A stretch of DNA of 64,000 nucleotides from BD2-11 clade cluster bacterium bin43 (GTDB taxonomy: Bacteria; Gemmatimonadota; Gemmatimonadetes; Longimicrobiales; Gaopeijiaceae), in NCBI GenBank assembly GCA_002238605.1, contig MPMR01000009.1, forward strand, positions 62,001 through 126,000. Reading direction: 5' to 3'. Within the stretch, counting starts at the first letter, position 1, and each line of letters begins with the position of its first letter. The notes under the pieces are model-generated. The model searched no databases. It worked only from the letters and a program-made list of their open reading frames with translations, and was not told where the DNA came from. Both the position numbers and the translations under genes were made by a program. Positions 16,476-25,750 of this stretch are shown in pieces.

Positions 16476-18329
16476 TCACTGTTTCGCCCATGGCGGTAGG
16501 TTTCTCCACGACTCGTACCCGCAACCCCGAGGCATATGATCCCGCGCGCGTCCGCCGCCTACACGGTCATCTACGACGGCGACTGCGCCGTATGCCTGCG
16601 CTTCATCGACTACCTTCGGCGGCGCGACCCGGCGAATACGATCGAGATCGTCGCATATCAGGAAGACGGAGTGCCGGCGCGCTTCCCCTGGATCGACTCG
16701 GCGCGCTTCGAAGAGGCGTTGCAGCTGGTGGAACCGGGTTCGGCTCCTCGCGGCACCTGGGAGGGCGCACGGGCCATTGAGCAACTCCTGCGGATACTCC
16801 CACGCGGCCCAAGGCTGGGCTGGGTCTTCCAGCTCCCCCTCGCACGTCCCCTCTTCGCGTGGGGATACCGCAACTTCGCCCGCAACCGCCGCCGCTTCGG
16901 GTGCGGGGAGCACTGTTCGCTGAAGACTGCTGGCGACTGAGCCGGGTTCGAGGCCCGGGACAAGCGAACCCGTCGCCTCGTACGGCCACATGTCGAAGCC
17001 CTGCTCCTCGAAATAGGCGAGGCGGTTGGGAATGGACGTCAGGATGATCCACCGCTCGCCGGGGGTCAGGCTCTCTGGCCGATACCGCACGGCGAAGTAC
17101 ATGATGGCACTCTCGGCGATGTCCTCGCGGACGGGATTGTTCCGGGCATAGTCCGAAATGAACACGCCGTCGGCCGCCTGCGCGGCGCGCCAGCCGTCGG
17201 CTCTTGCGTGAGGCTGATCCAGCGAAGCGTGGGCGGCTTCGTGCAGAAAGATCTCCTCGAGGAAGCCGAAGCGGATGGCGTCCCAGGCCGAGTGCTTGTG
17301 AATCAGCATCATCCCGGCCTCTTCAGTGTCCAGTCCTCCCCCCCAGGCACCTCTGCCGCCATTGATTGTCACGGAGGCGACATTCGAAAGGAAGGCCGCC
17401 GGCAACCGCCCCACGGCGGCGGCGAACCTGTCGACTTCGGTCCTCGCCGCCTCGACGTCGCCAAACTCCGAATTGACCCGGAATTCCACTACGTGTTCGG
17501 CGATGTGTGCGTCGAAGAGGAACGCCTTGGTGCGGATCCAGTCGTCGAACCGCCGGTCAAATACCGTCCGTATCCCGCGGCCGGTGTACATCACGCTTTG
17601 CAGCCGGGTCGAGTCGGGTCCCAGGATGGACGGCGAGATCCACGATGTGGAGCTGAATGGCGTCTCGCCGTCGTGTTCCATTGCGAAGTCCCGGGTCCAG
17701 TCCGCATCCAGGTTCACTTCCGCTGTCTGGCTGACGTAGCTGAACTCCGCATGAGCCGTCACCTGCAGGGTCCCCCCGACGTTCGGGAAGCTGTACCGCC
17801 CATCGGAATCGGTGGTCGTGGTCGTCCGCCTCCACCCTTCCAGGCGCACGTGAATGCCGGGCAGGCCCAGGCTCGGTCGCCGGCCGTCGGTCACCGTGCC
17901 GGACAGGGTGAAGGTCGGTGCGTCCACCCTGATTATCACCGAATCCGAGATCTCGGCGGTGGCCTGCATTCGGCCTCCCCGCAATTCCCAGAGCCGGGTA
18001 TGGGCGACGACCGCCGTCGTGCCATTGCCGACCGCCGTCACCAGCGCCGCCGAGCTGACCTCCGCAACTGTGGGATTCCGGCTGAGCCAGGTCACGCGCG
18101 CATCCGCCATGACGCGTCCGGCTTGGTCCCGTACCTCCGCGGCAAGCCCGACCGTGTCCCCCAGTGTCGTGAACGTCGCGGTTTCGGGCGCCACTGCTAC
18201 CGTCGCAGCGTGGGGAGGATCGTTGAGGGCGGGCTCCGTGCCCCCGTCGCCGCACGCGGAGGACCAGATGGCTGCCGTAACGGATGCGGCCGCGAGGAGC
18301 CGTGTGCGACGATCGCGTATGCTGCGCAT
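16476..18329 (-). CDS. Ig-like/metalloprotease lipoprotein with antisense C-terminal tail
   Basis: Exported lipoprotein, 617 aa, ATG at 18329. The lipoprotein signal ends AAIWSSACGDG. A Big_2-type Ig domain (ATFTTLGDTVGLAAEVRDQA) is followed by a carboxypeptidase-regulatory-like domain (LSGTVTDGRRPSLGLPGIHV) and then a metallopeptidase-like domain with IFLHEAAHASLD, HExxH at residues 363-367. Recognisable sequence ends near residue 460 (GSLVPGLEPGS). The remaining 155 residues are encoded antisense to the DCC gene and look like a read-through tail. Either the true stop has been lost or displaced by a frameshift, or the tail is real. The metal-site third ligand was not located with certainty. 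Confidence 0.72.
   Translation of the reverse strand: MRSIRDRRTRLLAAASVTAAIWSSACGDGGTEPALNDPPHAATVAVAPETATFTTLGDTVGLAAEVRDQAGRVMADARVTWLSRNPTVAEVSSAALVTAVGNGTTAVVAHTRLWELRGGRMQATAEISDSVIIRVDAPTFTLSGTVTDGRRPSLGLPGIHVRLEGWRRTTTTTDSDGRYSFPNVGGTLQVTAHAEFSYVSQTAEVNLDADWTRDFAMEHDGETPFSSTSWISPSILGPDSTRLQSVMYTGRGIRTVFDRRFDDWIRTKAFLFDAHIAEHVVEFRVNSEFGDVEAARTEVDRFAAAVGRLPAAFLSNVASVTINGGRGAWGGGLDTEEAGMMLIHKHSAWDAIRFGFLEEIFLHEAAHASLDQPHARADGWRAAQAADGVFISDYARNNPVREDIAESAIMYFAVRYRPESLTPGERWIILTSIPNRLAYFEEQGFDMWPYEATGSLVPGLEPGSVASSLQRTVLPAPEAAAVAGEVAVSPREEGTCEGELEDPAQPWAAWEYPQELLNGPCALPGAARSRTRFHQLQRLFEARRVDPGEARRHSVFLICDDLDRIRRVAPPKVVDEAQAYGAVAVVDDRVGGGRARDHMPRGCGYESWRNLPPWAKQ
16536..16940 (+). CDS. DCC family thiol-disulfide oxidoreductase
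   Basis: Small thioredoxin-like protein, 134 aa, of the DCC family (named for its DxxCxxC motif), seen here as VIYDGDCAVCLRFIDYL at residues 11-27. The rest matches the family in outline: a variable middle, then ARAIEQLLRILPRG and PLARPLFAWGYRNFARNRRR before a Cys-containing end, FGCGEHCS. It is encoded wholly inside the antisense 3' tail of the metalloprotease-lipoprotein frame on the other strand. It is divergent from murB. The partner substrate of this family is generally unknown. Confidence 0.88.
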   Translation: MIPRASAAYTVIYDGDCAVCLRFIDYLRRRDPANTIEIVAYQEDGVPARFPWIDSARFEEALQLVEPGSAPRGTWEGARAIEQLLRILPRGPRLGWVFQLPLARPLFAWGYRNFARNRRRFGCGEHCSLKTAGD

Positions 18330-18559
18330 GCTCGATGCCCACGTACAGGTTCTGCTCAACGGCTCGCTCCCCGGCCTTCGGGTTCGAGTCCGGCCTGCTC
18401 TTCGACCACGACCCCGGAAGCCGTCGAATCCGGATCGCGAGCATCCCGAGGTGGTAACGCGCCCCGCCACAGTCCTACATTTCGCTGCAAGTTCCGGTCC
18501 ACGCTGCCCGAGCGCCTGCGCGCGACAGATTGATGATCTTGCCTTTCCGGAGTACTGCC

Positions 18560-20533
18560 ATGCGACGACGCACTCAGAACCTGCTCAGCATCCCGCTCCT
18601 CCTCTCCGTTGCCCTGACATCTGCGACGCCCCCGGCGTCGTCGATGGCCCAGGACGCGACCGGACCGCTCCCGGTGGAGACCCTCCTGTCGATCTCGTCC
18701 ACGGCCGGCGGCGAGACCCCGCGCTGGGCTCCCGGCGGGGAGTGGATTCTTCTGGGCGGCTCAAACCTCCGTCTGATCCGTCCCGAGGGCGGCGCGATCA
18801 GCGAGCTGCCGGTCTCGACGGGCGGCAGCGGTCATTTCCTCGCCTCGGCCGAACCCCGCTGGTCGCCGGACGGCCGATGGATCTCCTACGTATCCGACAA
18901 GAGCGGCACGCCCGAAATCTGGCTCTGGTCCCCGCGAGACGGCGAGGAGGTGCGCATCACCGGCAACGGCGGGCGGTTGATCAAGGGCTATTCCTGGTCG
19001 CCGGACGCGAGCCGTATCGCGTTTGCCGGGAATCGCCACGGCCAGTACGACGTGTGGACCGTGGAAATCCCTTCGGGGAAGGCACGCCGGCTGACCGACG
19101 GCCCGGAGCTGGAGGTCTACCCGACCTGGAGCCCCGATTCCCGGTCCGTTCTCTTCGTGAGACTCGATGGCGAATGGATGGACCACACCATAGTGGAAAT
19201 CCCCGCGGACGGAGGGGAAGAGCGCGCAGTTGTAAGGGACGAGGACTTCTTCGACTATGGCGAAGGGGGCACGTTCGGTTATCCGCTGGTCTCGCCGGAC
19301 GGCTCCACGGTGATCTTCCCGTCGTACCGCTCGGGGTGGATCAACTACTGGAGCGTCCCCCGCTCGGGGGGCGAGCCGCGGCCGCTTGCTCCGGCCGACT
19401 CCGACCAGACCGAAGGAGCGTGGTCGCCCGACGGCAACTCGTTCGCGTACGTCGAGAACCACGGAGGCACCTACCAGCTCCGCATCGCGACCGCGCGAGG
19501 CGGCGAATCCCGCGTCGTCGCCGATCCCGAATCCGGGGTCATCGGCGCGCCCCAGTGGTCTCCGGACGGCAGCCGCATCTCCTACACCCTCGAAACTCCG
19601 ACTCGTCCCCGGGACCTGATCGTCCACGCGCTCGATTCCGGGAAGGAGTCGAGGCTGACGGACTCGATGCCGGTGGAGGGGGTCGAGAACCGCCTGATCG
19701 CGCCCACCCGGGTGGAGTATCGCAGCGGGGACGGGCTGACGATTCCCTCGTACCTGTACAGACCGCCCGAAGGCTTGGGCGATGAAGATGGCCGCCATCC
19801 CGCGATCGTGTGGACCCACGGCGGCCCCACGTCGCAATGGGAGGACACCTTCGAACCCGCCGTCCAGTACTTCGCGCAGCGCGGCTACGTCGTCCTTCTT
19901 CCCAACGTGCGCGGCAGCTCCGGCTACGGACGCGACTTCGAGGAGGCCAACGACGGCTGCTGGGGGAAGTGCGACTTCGCGGACGCCGTTGCCGCCGCAG
20001 AGCATCTGCGAACCCTCCCGTACGTCCACCCGGAGCGCATCGGCACCACGGGCACCAGCTACGGAGGCTTCATGTCGTGCGCGGCCGTGAGCTTCGGCGG
20101 CGAGACCTTCCAGGCCGTGGTCGCGGCGTCCGGCTACTGCGACCGGGTCACGTTCTTCGAGGACGGCGAGTTCCGCCATCTGCAGCAGCTGCGCAAGGAG
20201 ATGGGGCGGCTCGAGGAGCACCGGGACCGCTACCTGGCGAACTCCCCCTACTACCACCTCGCCGACGCCCGGGTACCCGTCTTCGTGCTCCACGGCGAGG
20301 GCCGCTATCCGGGCTCACCGCAGATGACGGAGTTCTTCCGGGAGCTGCAGCGCCTCTACAAGCCCGCCCGCTACAAGGCATATCCCGGCGAGAACTTCTA
20401 CGTCCGCGGCTTCGACAACACGCGGGAGATGCTCGCCGACATGCAGGCCTTCTTCGACTACTACCTGCTCGGCAAGGACACCGAGCTGCCCGGCGTCGGC
20501 TACCTGGAGGAGCTGGAGGGGATGAGGTACTGA
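18560..20533 (+). CDS. S9-type prolyl oligopeptidase homologue, triad apparently degenerate
   Basis: Exported protein, 657 aa, with an N-terminal WD40-like (TolB/PD40) beta-propeller and a C-terminal S9 alpha/beta hydrolase domain. I use the ATG at 18560 because GGAG at 18549-18552 precedes it and a signal peptide follows (LLSIPLLLSVALTSATPPAS); an ATG at 18530 lacks such a site. Propeller blades show WSPDGRWISYVSDKSG-type repeats. The nucleophile is present as GTSYGGF, Ser500. The loop that normally supplies the Asp reads LHGEGRYPGSPQM without an Asp, and the usual His loop reads YPGENFYVRGFDN, with Phe where His is expected. It may therefore bind rather than cleave peptides. Confidence 0.85.
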   Translation: MRRRTQNLLSIPLLLSVALTSATPPASSMAQDATGPLPVETLLSISSTAGGETPRWAPGGEWILLGGSNLRLIRPEGGAISELPVSTGGSGHFLASAEPRWSPDGRWISYVSDKSGTPEIWLWSPRDGEEVRITGNGGRLIKGYSWSPDASRIAFAGNRHGQYDVWTVEIPSGKARRLTDGPELEVYPTWSPDSRSVLFVRLDGEWMDHTIVEIPADGGEERAVVRDEDFFDYGEGGTFGYPLVSPDGSTVIFPSYRSGWINYWSVPRSGGEPRPLAPADSDQTEGAWSPDGNSFAYVENHGGTYQLRIATARGGESRVVADPESGVIGAPQWSPDGSRISYTLETPTRPRDLIVHALDSGKESRLTDSMPVEGVENRLIAPTRVEYRSGDGLTIPSYLYRPPEGLGDEDGRHPAIVWTHGGPTSQWEDTFEPAVQYFAQRGYVVLLPNVRGSSGYGRDFEEANDGCWGKCDFADAVAAAEHLRTLPYVHPERIGTTGTSYGGFMSCAAVSFGGETFQAVVAASGYCDRVTFFEDGEFRHLQQLRKEMGRLEEHRDRYLANSPYYHLADARVPVFVLHGEGRYPGSPQMTEFFRELQRLYKPARYKAYPGENFYVRGFDNTREMLADMQAFFDYYLLGKDTELPGVGYLEELEGMRY

Positions 20534-21068
20534 GGGGTCGGGTAACGGCCCCGATAAGGGCCAGGTATGAGAGCCGAAGAGCCGGGCCGCGCAGGCGGAG
20601 TTTTCGCGAAGGAGTGGACGCAACCTTCCAAGATATCCGCCGGAGGTCGGGCTGTGAAGCTCCTGATGGCGCCCAGGCCCGGGGCGCCGTAGTTTCGAAG
20701 TTCCCTGTGTACCGGGAGCCGGGAAGACTGAAATGCTGTACCGGACGATGTCCGTCCGCACCGTCGCGCACGACGGTGACCGCGCCGAGGACCGGCGCTC
20801 CAAGGGTTCCCTGCGGTCTCGCGGCCATGACCTGACGCTTGCCAGGGTCAGGTCATCGGCGTCTGCCACGCTCCTCCGGGCCCGGATTCCTCTCCCTCCC
20901 CTCCGGCGGAATTCCGCCGCTCCGCAGTCGCGGGCCACGCCCGCTTCCTGACCATCCCCATCCAAGGAGGGCCCTGACGCACCATCCGTCGATCAGGCCC
21001 GGGGCCACCCGGCCTGCGTCCCCCACCTCAGTTCGCTCTTGTCCGTCTTCTCACCACCGGGGGGATCC
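20534..21068. other. Intergenic region with three perfect inverted repeats
   Basis: This 535-bp gap before SusC pair 1 shows no convincing gene. It contains three perfect inverted repeats: GGCGCCC/GGGCGCC at 20668-20688, ACCGTCG/CGACGGT at 20760-20777, and ATGACCTGAC/GTCAGGTCAT at 20827-20856 with a 10-nt spacer. None is followed by a T-run. The first two could terminate the S9 transcript or form part of a leader; the third has the symmetry of a regulator site. A pyrimidine-rich stretch lies between about 20870 and 20910. Confidence 0.5.
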
Positions 21069-24000
21069 ATGACGAAACGATGGTCCACTGGCACGAACAC
21101 CCTGACTTCGCGCGGGCGGCGACGCCGCTCCGCAGACCTCCTCACCTTCACCCTTCTTCTTGCTGCCGCAGCTTTCGTCGCGGCAGTCCCCGCAGCCGCC
21201 CAGGAAACGGGCAACATCACCGGCCAGGTCACCGACGCCACCGCGGGCACACCGCTCGGCGAGGTGCAGGTCTACCTGGCGGGCGCCGGTCTCGGCACCC
21301 TCACCCGCCAGGACGGCCGCTACCTGCTCGTGAACGTCCCGGCGGGCACCTACGAGATGCGCGCCGAGCGCATCGGCATGAGCACCGTGAGCACGCAGGT
21401 CAGCGTGACCGCGGGTGAGACCGTGTTGCAGGACTTCACCCTCTCGTCCGAAGCGCTCGGCCTCGACGAGATCATCGTCACCGGCACCGCCGGGGGCCAG
21501 CAGCGCCGGGCGGTCGCGAACGTCGTGGGCACCCTCGAGGTCTCCGCGCAGATCGAGGAGATCGCGCCCGCCAGCCTCCAGCAGCTCCTGGCCGGACAGG
21601 TGGCCGGGGTCCGCGTGCAGATCGGAGGGGGCAACGTCGGCACCGGCGGCAACGTCCTCATCCGCGGCATCGGCACGCTCACGCAGGGATCGAGCACGAG
21701 GCAGGCAAACACGGGGCCGCTGGTCTACGTCGATGGGGTCCGCATCAACGCCGACAACCGGGCCGGGCCGTCGAGCGGTGCGGGCACCTCGCGCCTGAAC
21801 GACATCAATCCCGAGGAGATCGAGCGCATTGAGGTCATCAAGGGCCCCGCCGCCGCGACTCTGTACGGGACCGAGGCGTCCAACGGCGTCATCCAGATCA
21901 TCACCCGCAAGGGCCAGACCGGCCGGCCCGTAGTCAACCTGACCGTCCGTCAGGGCGGAAACTGGTTCAACAACCCGGACGGGCGCATTCCCACCAACTA
22001 CGGCCTGGTCGGCGGGCAGATCATCAGCCAGGACCTGTACGCCGAGGAAGTCGCCGCCGGCCGGAAGATGTTTCGAACCGGCCACCTCCAGAACTACGAC
22101 TTGAGCGTGTCGGGCGGCACCAACGACCTCACCTACTTCCTGTCGGTGGGCCACGACAACGAGCAGGGCTACATGCTCAACAACCAGATCGAGAAGACTT
22201 CGGTGCGCACCAACCTGGGGCTTGCGGTCTCCGAGAGCTTCGACCTCTCCGCGGATCTGGGGGTCATCAGCAGCGACGGAAGGTTCGCTCCGGACGGCCA
22301 GGGCGGCATCTACGGCATGTTCGCCATGTTCCTGTGGGGCACCCCGGCGTCACGCGAAACCGGCTCGCGCGGCTTCATGGTCGGTCCTCCCGAAGCCCAG
22401 AACGACATCGACTTCGCCGAGGAGTTGAACCGGGGTACGGCGTCCATCACCGCGACCCACCGCCCGTTCAACTGGCTCACCCACAGGCTGGTTGCGGGTC
22501 TGGACTTCACCGATGCCAAGGTCTCACGCTTCTGGCCCCGCGTACCATCGGGGGGATTTCTCGCCTACGCCGGGCTCAGCCAGGGACGCAAGGACGTCAT
22601 ATACGACCGCGGACTCCAGTCCACATTCGACTACAATGTCACGGCCAGCTTCGATCTCACTCCGGAGATCACGTCGGCCACGTCCTTCGGGGCCCAGTAC
22701 TTCACCAAGGAGAGCCTCACGCTCCTGTCGCGCGGGGACGAGCTCCCCAACTCCGCTGTCTCCACAGTGGGCGCGGCGGCGCGGACACGGGGCGACGAGG
22801 ACTTCGTCGAGACCAAGAGCGCGGGGCTCTTCATCCAGGAGACGATCGGCTGGCGCGACCAGCTGTACGTGACCGCTGCGCTCCGCGGCGATGCCCACAG
22901 CGCCTTCGGGGAGACATTCAACGCGGTCTACTATCCCAAGCTGAGCACCTCGTGGGTGCTGAGCGACACGGATTTCTGGAACGTCGGCTTCGCCGAGAGC
23001 TTCCGCGTGCGCGCGGCGTGGGGGAAGTCGGGGCTGCAGCCGGACGCCTTCGCGGCGGTGCGCACCTATTCGCCGACCACCGGTCCGGGCGACGAGCCCG
23101 CCCTCCTGCCCGGCAACCTGGGCAATCCCGACCTCAAGCCCGAGGTCGGAACCGAACTCGAACTCGGCTTCGACGCGGGTCTCTTCTCCGACCGCCTGGG
23201 CATCGAGTTCACCTACTACAACCAGACCACCCGCGACGCCATCCTGGCCGATCTGGTCGCGCCCTCGCTCGGTTTTCCCGGCTCCCGCTTCATCAACGTC
23301 GGGGAGGTCAAAAACAAGGGGATCGAGCTCACCCTGAACTCCCAGGTCATCCGTACGCCGAGCATGAGCTTCGACCTGGGCGCCACCGCGGCCTACAACG
23401 ACAACCTGCTGGTTTCTCTCGGCGAGGGCCGGGAGCGCATCCAGGCCGACACCCGGGGCCGCTTCCAGCACCGCGTCGGCTATCCCCTCGGCGGATACTG
23501 GAGCAAGTACATCGCCTCGGCCCGCTGGGACCCCAACAATCCAACGCGGCTGATCGACGTCATGTGCGAGGGGCCGGAACCCTCCCGCACGCCCACGCCA
23601 TGCTCCGACGCCCCCTTCCACTACCTCGGCCCGCCCGGACCCGTCTGGCAGGGATCGTTCACCCAGTCCCTCGCGCTTCCCAACCTCGGGCTCACGCTGA
23701 ACGCGCTCTGGAACTACACGTGGGAGAGCCGGCGCTTCAGCACGACCACCTGGCAGCGCGACCGTAACACCCGCAACACCGAGCGCGCGCAGCTCTACCT
23801 CATGGGTACCCTGGACCCGATCCAGGCCGCGGAAATCCAGACGTTCGACATCGAGCACCCCTGGATGGAGCGGGACGATCACCTCCGCCTGCGCGAAATC
23901 TCCCTTACCTACGAGCTTCCCGGCGACTTCGTCGAAGGGTACGGCGTTTCCCGGGCCGCGATCACCCTGAGCGGGCGAAACATCTGGACCCCGTGGGTCC

Positions 24001-24128
24001 ACGAGAGCTTCAGCCAACCGGGGCTCGACCCCGAGACGCGTCGCACGCGGGACAATCCCTGGGGCTGGCAGCAGACCCAGGCACCGCTCCCGCACAGCTT
24101 TCTCCTGTCCTTCAGGGTCAGGTTCTGA
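21069..24128 (+). CDS. SusC/RagA family TonB-dependent outer-membrane receptor (pair 1)
   Basis: Outer-membrane beta-barrel importer, 1019 aa. The ATG at 21069 follows a G-rich ribosome binding site and gives a signal peptide ending VAAVPAAAQE. Next come a carboxypeptidase-regulatory-like domain (NITGQVTDATAGTPLGEVQV), the linker LDEIIVTGTAGGQQRRAVAN, and the plug domain with IERIEVIKGPAAATLYGTEA followed by SNGVIQIITRKG, the SusC signature. The rest is barrel, ending in the terminal Phe (LLSFRVRF) expected for outer-membrane assembly. It forms an operon with the SusD-like gene 54 bp downstream. No glycoside hydrolase is nearby, so the nutrient is unknown; the S9-like gene upstream hints at peptides. 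Confidence 0.95.
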   Translation: MTKRWSTGTNTLTSRGRRRRSADLLTFTLLLAAAAFVAAVPAAAQETGNITGQVTDATAGTPLGEVQVYLAGAGLGTLTRQDGRYLLVNVPAGTYEMRAERIGMSTVSTQVSVTAGETVLQDFTLSSEALGLDEIIVTGTAGGQQRRAVANVVGTLEVSAQIEEIAPASLQQLLAGQVAGVRVQIGGGNVGTGGNVLIRGIGTLTQGSSTRQANTGPLVYVDGVRINADNRAGPSSGAGTSRLNDINPEEIERIEVIKGPAAATLYGTEASNGVIQIITRKGQTGRPVVNLTVRQGGNWFNNPDGRIPTNYGLVGGQIISQDLYAEEVAAGRKMFRTGHLQNYDLSVSGGTNDLTYFLSVGHDNEQGYMLNNQIEKTSVRTNLGLAVSESFDLSADLGVISSDGRFAPDGQGGIYGMFAMFLWGTPASRETGSRGFMVGPPEAQNDIDFAEELNRGTASITATHRPFNWLTHRLVAGLDFTDAKVSRFWPRVPSGGFLAYAGLSQGRKDVIYDRGLQSTFDYNVTASFDLTPEITSATSFGAQYFTKESLTLLSRGDELPNSAVSTVGAAARTRGDEDFVETKSAGLFIQETIGWRDQLYVTAALRGDAHSAFGETFNAVYYPKLSTSWVLSDTDFWNVGFAESFRVRAAWGKSGLQPDAFAAVRTYSPTTGPGDEPALLPGNLGNPDLKPEVGTELELGFDAGLFSDRLGIEFTYYNQTTRDAILADLVAPSLGFPGSRFINVGEVKNKGIELTLNSQVIRTPSMSFDLGATAAYNDNLLVSLGEGRERIQADTRGRFQHRVGYPLGGYWSKYIASARWDPNNPTRLIDVMCEGPEPSRTPTPCSDAPFHYLGPPGPVWQGSFTQSLALPNLGLTLNALWNYTWESRRFSTTTWQRDRNTRNTERAQLYLMGTLDPIQAAEIQTFDIEHPWMERDDHLRLREISLTYELPGDFVEGYGVSRAAITLSGRNIWTPWVHESFSQPGLDPETRRTRDNPWGWQQTQAPLPHSFLLSFRVRF

Positions 24129-24182
24129 TGCCTGCGGCTCGTGCGAAACTCAACGCTCAATTCGGAAACAAGGGAGGAATAG

Positions 24183-25433
24183 ATGTCAGGCATATTTGAT
24201 AATCGAAAGAAGATGAAGGGACGATTCTCGTTTCTTCTGTTCGCGCCGATGCTCATCCTGGGCGCCTGCGATCTGTCGGTGACGCTCCCCGGAGAGACGC
24301 CCGCGGACGCGCTCGACGATCCCTCGGCCGCTCCATTGCTCACAGTCAGCGCACAGGGAGCCTTCGAGTGCGCCTACACGCAGTACGCCCTGCTCTCCGG
24401 ACTGGTCTCGGGCGAGTTCATGGGTTCACAGACTTTCCTGGGCCAGGTCCCCTATCAGCGCAGAGACGTGAGGCCCCTGGATGCGTCGTTCGCCACCTCC
24501 GGGTGCGGAAGCTCGACTTCGCTGCATACGCCGCTCGCCCAGGCCCGCTTCATCGCCGATGACGCCATCGTCCGCATCAGCGGATTCTCCGACGGCGAAG
24601 TTCCCAACCGATCGTCGCTCCTGGCCCGGAACGCGCTCTACGCAGGCTACAGCTATACGACGTTCGGGGAAGGATGGTGCAGCGCGGCCTTCGACCTGGG
24701 GCCCGAACTGCAGCCGGCTGAAGTCTTCGAACTGGCCAGGGAGCGCTTCAGCATGGCCCTTGAGTCTCCCGACGCCGAGATCCGCAACGCGGCGTACGTC
24801 GGCCGGGCCCGGGCACAGATGAACCTGGGACAGACCGCGGGGGCGCTTGCCGACGCGCGCGCGGTCCCCGAGGGATTCGAATTCCTGGTGACCCGCTCCA
24901 CCGCTGCCGATGTGCGGGAGAACAAGGTCTTCAACCGCAACCACGTCGAGCAGGCCGTCTCGGTGGATCCCGCCTTCTGGGATCTGGAGTGGGCGGGTAT
25001 GCCCGACCCAAGAGTGAACGTTATGGATGCGGAGATTCTGGGGCAGGACGGGCTCACGCCGATGTGGCTCCAGCAGAAGTATACCAGCCGCGACGCCGCC
25101 ATCCGGCTCGCCAGCTACACCGAGGCGCGTCTGATCATCGCCGAGGTGGAGGGAGGCGCGACCGCGGTCGGGATCATCAACGAACTGCTCGAAGCGGCAG
25201 GGCTGCCCGGCAACTTTGCAAGCAGCAACGCGCAGGAGATCCAGGAGCAGGTGCAGGAGCAGCGCCGGCGTGAGCTGTTCGTTGAAGGCCACCGCATGGG
25301 GGTGCTGCGCCGTCTGGGGGCCATCACCCGCTTCACCAGCGGATCGCACCCCTATGTGGGCGACGCCTACGGCGGAATGGAGTGCTTCCCGCTGCCCGAC
25401 ACCGAACGGAACGGGAACCCCAACATCACCTGA
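24183..25433 (+). CDS. SusD/RagB-like nutrient-binding lipoprotein (pair 1)
   Basis: Surface lipoprotein that forms the lid of the SusC transporter, 416 aa. An AGGGAGGAA ribosome binding site precedes the ATG. The signal ends in the lipobox LILGACDLS. The mature protein shows the helical, TPR-like SusD pattern: ARNALYAGYSYTTFGEGWCS, then RNAAYVGRARAQMNLGQTAG, and the C-terminal EQRRRELFVEGHRMGVLRRL that is diagnostic of the family. It is shorter than Bacteroides SusD (about 550 aa) but similar to the other two SusD-like proteins here. It is the second gene of the SusC/SusD operon. Confidence 0.92.
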   Translation: MSGIFDNRKKMKGRFSFLLFAPMLILGACDLSVTLPGETPADALDDPSAAPLLTVSAQGAFECAYTQYALLSGLVSGEFMGSQTFLGQVPYQRRDVRPLDASFATSGCGSSTSLHTPLAQARFIADDAIVRISGFSDGEVPNRSSLLARNALYAGYSYTTFGEGWCSAAFDLGPELQPAEVFELARERFSMALESPDAEIRNAAYVGRARAQMNLGQTAGALADARAVPEGFEFLVTRSTAADVRENKVFNRNHVEQAVSVDPAFWDLEWAGMPDPRVNVMDAEILGQDGLTPMWLQQKYTSRDAAIRLASYTEARLIIAEVEGGATAVGIINELLEAAGLPGNFASSNAQEIQEQVQEQRRRELFVEGHRMGVLRRLGAITRFTSGSHPYVGDAYGGMECFPLPDTERNGNPNIT

Positions 25434-25478
25434 GGTGGAAACCTCCACACCGGCTGCCCCGTAAACCGGACAAGCCGG

Positions 25479-25515
25479 CCGGCGGTCCCGTGGCGTTGCG
25501 TCGCGGGGCCGCCGG
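25479..25515 (+). terminator. Putative hairpin terminator after SusC/SusD pair 1
   Basis: CCGGCGGTCCC at 25479-25489 pairs with GGGGCCGCCGG at 25505-25515 (one G-T pair), around a 15-nt loop that can partly pair with itself. It lies 46 bp after the SusD stop. No T-run follows, so intrinsic termination is only probable. Confidence 0.45.
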
Positions 25516-25750
25516 TCCCTCCGGATCCGTCACCCCGTACTTGTGCCGGTTCATCGGAATCCGAAGGGGGCCTTGCGCCACGTGTCGCGCCGCTTCGCGT
25601 CAGATTGACACCGGTTGGGCGCTTGGCGAGCTTACATAGCTACCCATCCCGCTCGCGGGAAGGAGGCTCGAGGGTTCAGAGGAGGTCCCTCCGGGCGGTA
25701 CGCGAGCCGGGACACACCCGCGAAACCCTCCCGGAGCCAGCGGTGGCACC
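25516..25750 (+). other. Leader/promoter region of secD
   Basis: No gene is seen between the hairpin and secD. The stretch has a partial long-range pairing, GAGGGTT at 25671 with AACCCTC near 25724, and purine-rich AAGGAGG and AGGAGG sequences around 25661-25686. The nearest usable ribosome binding site to the secD ATG is GGAG at 25733-25736, with an unusually long spacing of 14 nt. Confidence 0.35.

Noticed and set aside
25741-25750. CGGTGGCACC just before secD, resembling the T-box TGGNACC element
   Set aside because: No stem I, specifier or antiterminator structure is evident and secD is not a usual T-box target; likely chance.
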